Of a stretch of 41,544 nucleotides of DNA, positions 41,134 to 41,544 are shown one piece after another. Under the pieces are notes generated by a model. That model made no database searches. It saw nothing but the letters and a program-made list of their open reading frames with translations, and was not told the DNA's origin. Position 1 is the stretch's first letter, and every line of letters starts with the position of its first letter. The position numbers and the translations under genes were made by a program. The stretch lies in contig JAFSNG010000029.1 of assembly GCA_017447515.1 (NCBI GenBank), positions 1 to 41,544 on the forward strand, in the 5' to 3' direction. This DNA is from Prevotella sp. Its GTDB lineage: Bacteria > Bacteroidota > Bacteroidia > Bacteroidales > Bacteroidaceae.

Positions 41134-41298
41134 CAAAATAATCTATATACCGCCGACGCTTTGACCGCGTTTTAACAAATATTTGTATTAAAAACGTAGT
41201 AACGTGCGACTTTTCAGAGGTATTTCCTCACCGTGTTCCTGTTGTTACCCAGGTTCGTTTCGTTGATGATGTATTGAGATTCAGTAGCACCCCTAAAT

Positions 41299-41369
41299 AG
41301 GTGTGGACTGTTTCCATCGTTTCTGAGGTATTGCAGACCCGACCAGAGATGGAACACAGTTCCACACCT
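41299..41369. repeat. Long imperfect inverted repeat before the right-edge ORF
   Basis: AGGTGTGGA.CTGT.TTCCATC (from 41299) pairs with GATGGAACACAGTTCCACACCT (41348-41369, given with its two bulged bases counted out), about 20 pairs around a loop of roughly 30 bases. It lies 20 bases before the ATG at 41389. Possible uses are a leader structure, a protein-binding site or the end of a mobile element. Confidence 0.65.
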
Positions 41370-41388
41370 TATTATATATGTTTACATT

Positions 41389-41544
41389 ATGCAGATTTCC
41401 ATTTTCGAGTACGACATCCAGCAAGTTCGTGACGGGCTGCTCAGCGATTTTCTCCGCATAGCCCGACGCTATCAGCTCTTTCGAGCCGACAACCCTGTTC
41501 AATATCGTCATCTGGCAATCACAGAGATGCATCAATATGCAGGG
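41389..41544 (+). CDS. Partial ORF running off the right edge, unknown
   Basis: ATG 41389 reads 52 codons to the window end without a stop: MQISIFEYDIQQVRDGLL, then SDFLRIARRYQLFRADNP. Codon use is plausible for this genome, but the opposite strand is also open, so it is not certain. No family was recognised. The hairpin just upstream and the change of content after the pectin genes suggest the locus ends here. Confidence 0.35.
   Translation, partial: MQISIFEYDIQQVRDGLLSDFLRIARRYQLFRADNPVQYRHLAITEMHQYAG

Larger units (their letters stand above)
41088..41388. other. 301-base divergent intergenic region
   Basis: Holds the -7 box (41126-41133), a CAAATATTTG palindrome (41176-41185) within AT-rich sequence, a GAGG-N5-CCTC dyad (41217-41229) and the long hairpin at 41299-41369. 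The dyad has the same 4-5-4 layout as the candidate operator at 25334-25367 but different bases. No gene is seen within it. Confidence 0.5.

Noticed and set aside
41293-41535. Minus-strand ORF at the right edge (80 codons)
   Set aside because: It passes through the long inverted repeat and ends in low-quality sequence; the plus-strand frame from 41389 has better placement, though neither is certain.

Overview
The window is a carbohydrate-utilisation region from a Bacteroidota chromosome, most likely a gut or rumen Prevotella-like species. The evidence is two SusC/SusD pairs, SPII lipoprotein signals, several -33/-7 promoters of the TTTG...TAnnTTTG type, start codons without Shine-Dalgarno sequences, and secreted proteins ending in the short KGVYIxNGKxxxIK tail common in Prevotella. 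It can be read as an L-rhamnose catabolic operon joined to a locus for rhamnogalacturonan-I (RG-I) pectin.

Layout. (1) 1-132 minus: start of a gene cut by the left edge, possibly an IS-encoded protein. (2) 5420-295 minus: rhaB kinase, a FucI/AraA-fold isomerase, an MFS permease and rhaD aldolase, ending at a strong bidirectional terminator (247-278). (3) 5575-10541 plus: a DUF6250 + PL26-like exo-rhamnogalacturonan lyase and a CE1-like esterase. (4) 12244-10553 minus: a tandem two-domain CE12 acetylesterase. (5) 12406-22505 plus: susC1-susD1-susC2-susD2. (6) 22658-24844 plus: an unrecognised secreted beta-rich protein with its own consensus promoter and terminator. (7) 24845-25449: a repeat-rich intergenic region with a gene remnant, divergent promoters and a candidate operator. 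(8) 25450-35376 plus: small lipoprotein, two PL11 lyases (one fused to an autotransporter-type beta-repeat region) and a GH2. (9) 41087-35371 minus: CE12 esterase, L-rhamnose mutarotase, a second GH2 and a GH28. (10) right edge: a long hairpin and the start of an unknown plus-strand ORF.

Proposed working (inference): CE12 and CE1-like esterases remove acetyl or acyl groups, PL11 cuts the RG-I backbone endo, PL26 and GH28 trim it, GH2 enzymes remove side chains, and SusCD pairs import oligosaccharides. Released L-rhamnose is mutarotated by RhaM, imported by the MFS permease, isomerised, phosphorylated by RhaB and split by RhaD to dihydroxyacetone phosphate and L-lactaldehyde. No transcriptional regulator, GH105/GH88 unsaturated uronyl hydrolase, GH106/GH78 rhamnosidase or lactaldehyde reductase is visible here.

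The most unusual feature is a scattered set of heptanucleotide tandem arrays. They have different unit sequences but the same 7-bp period and mostly a TGA core. They sit just upstream of start codons, at gene ends, in a lipoprotein signal peptide, and at domain junctions inside enzymes, including 12- and 9-unit in-frame arrays in one GH2 gene.
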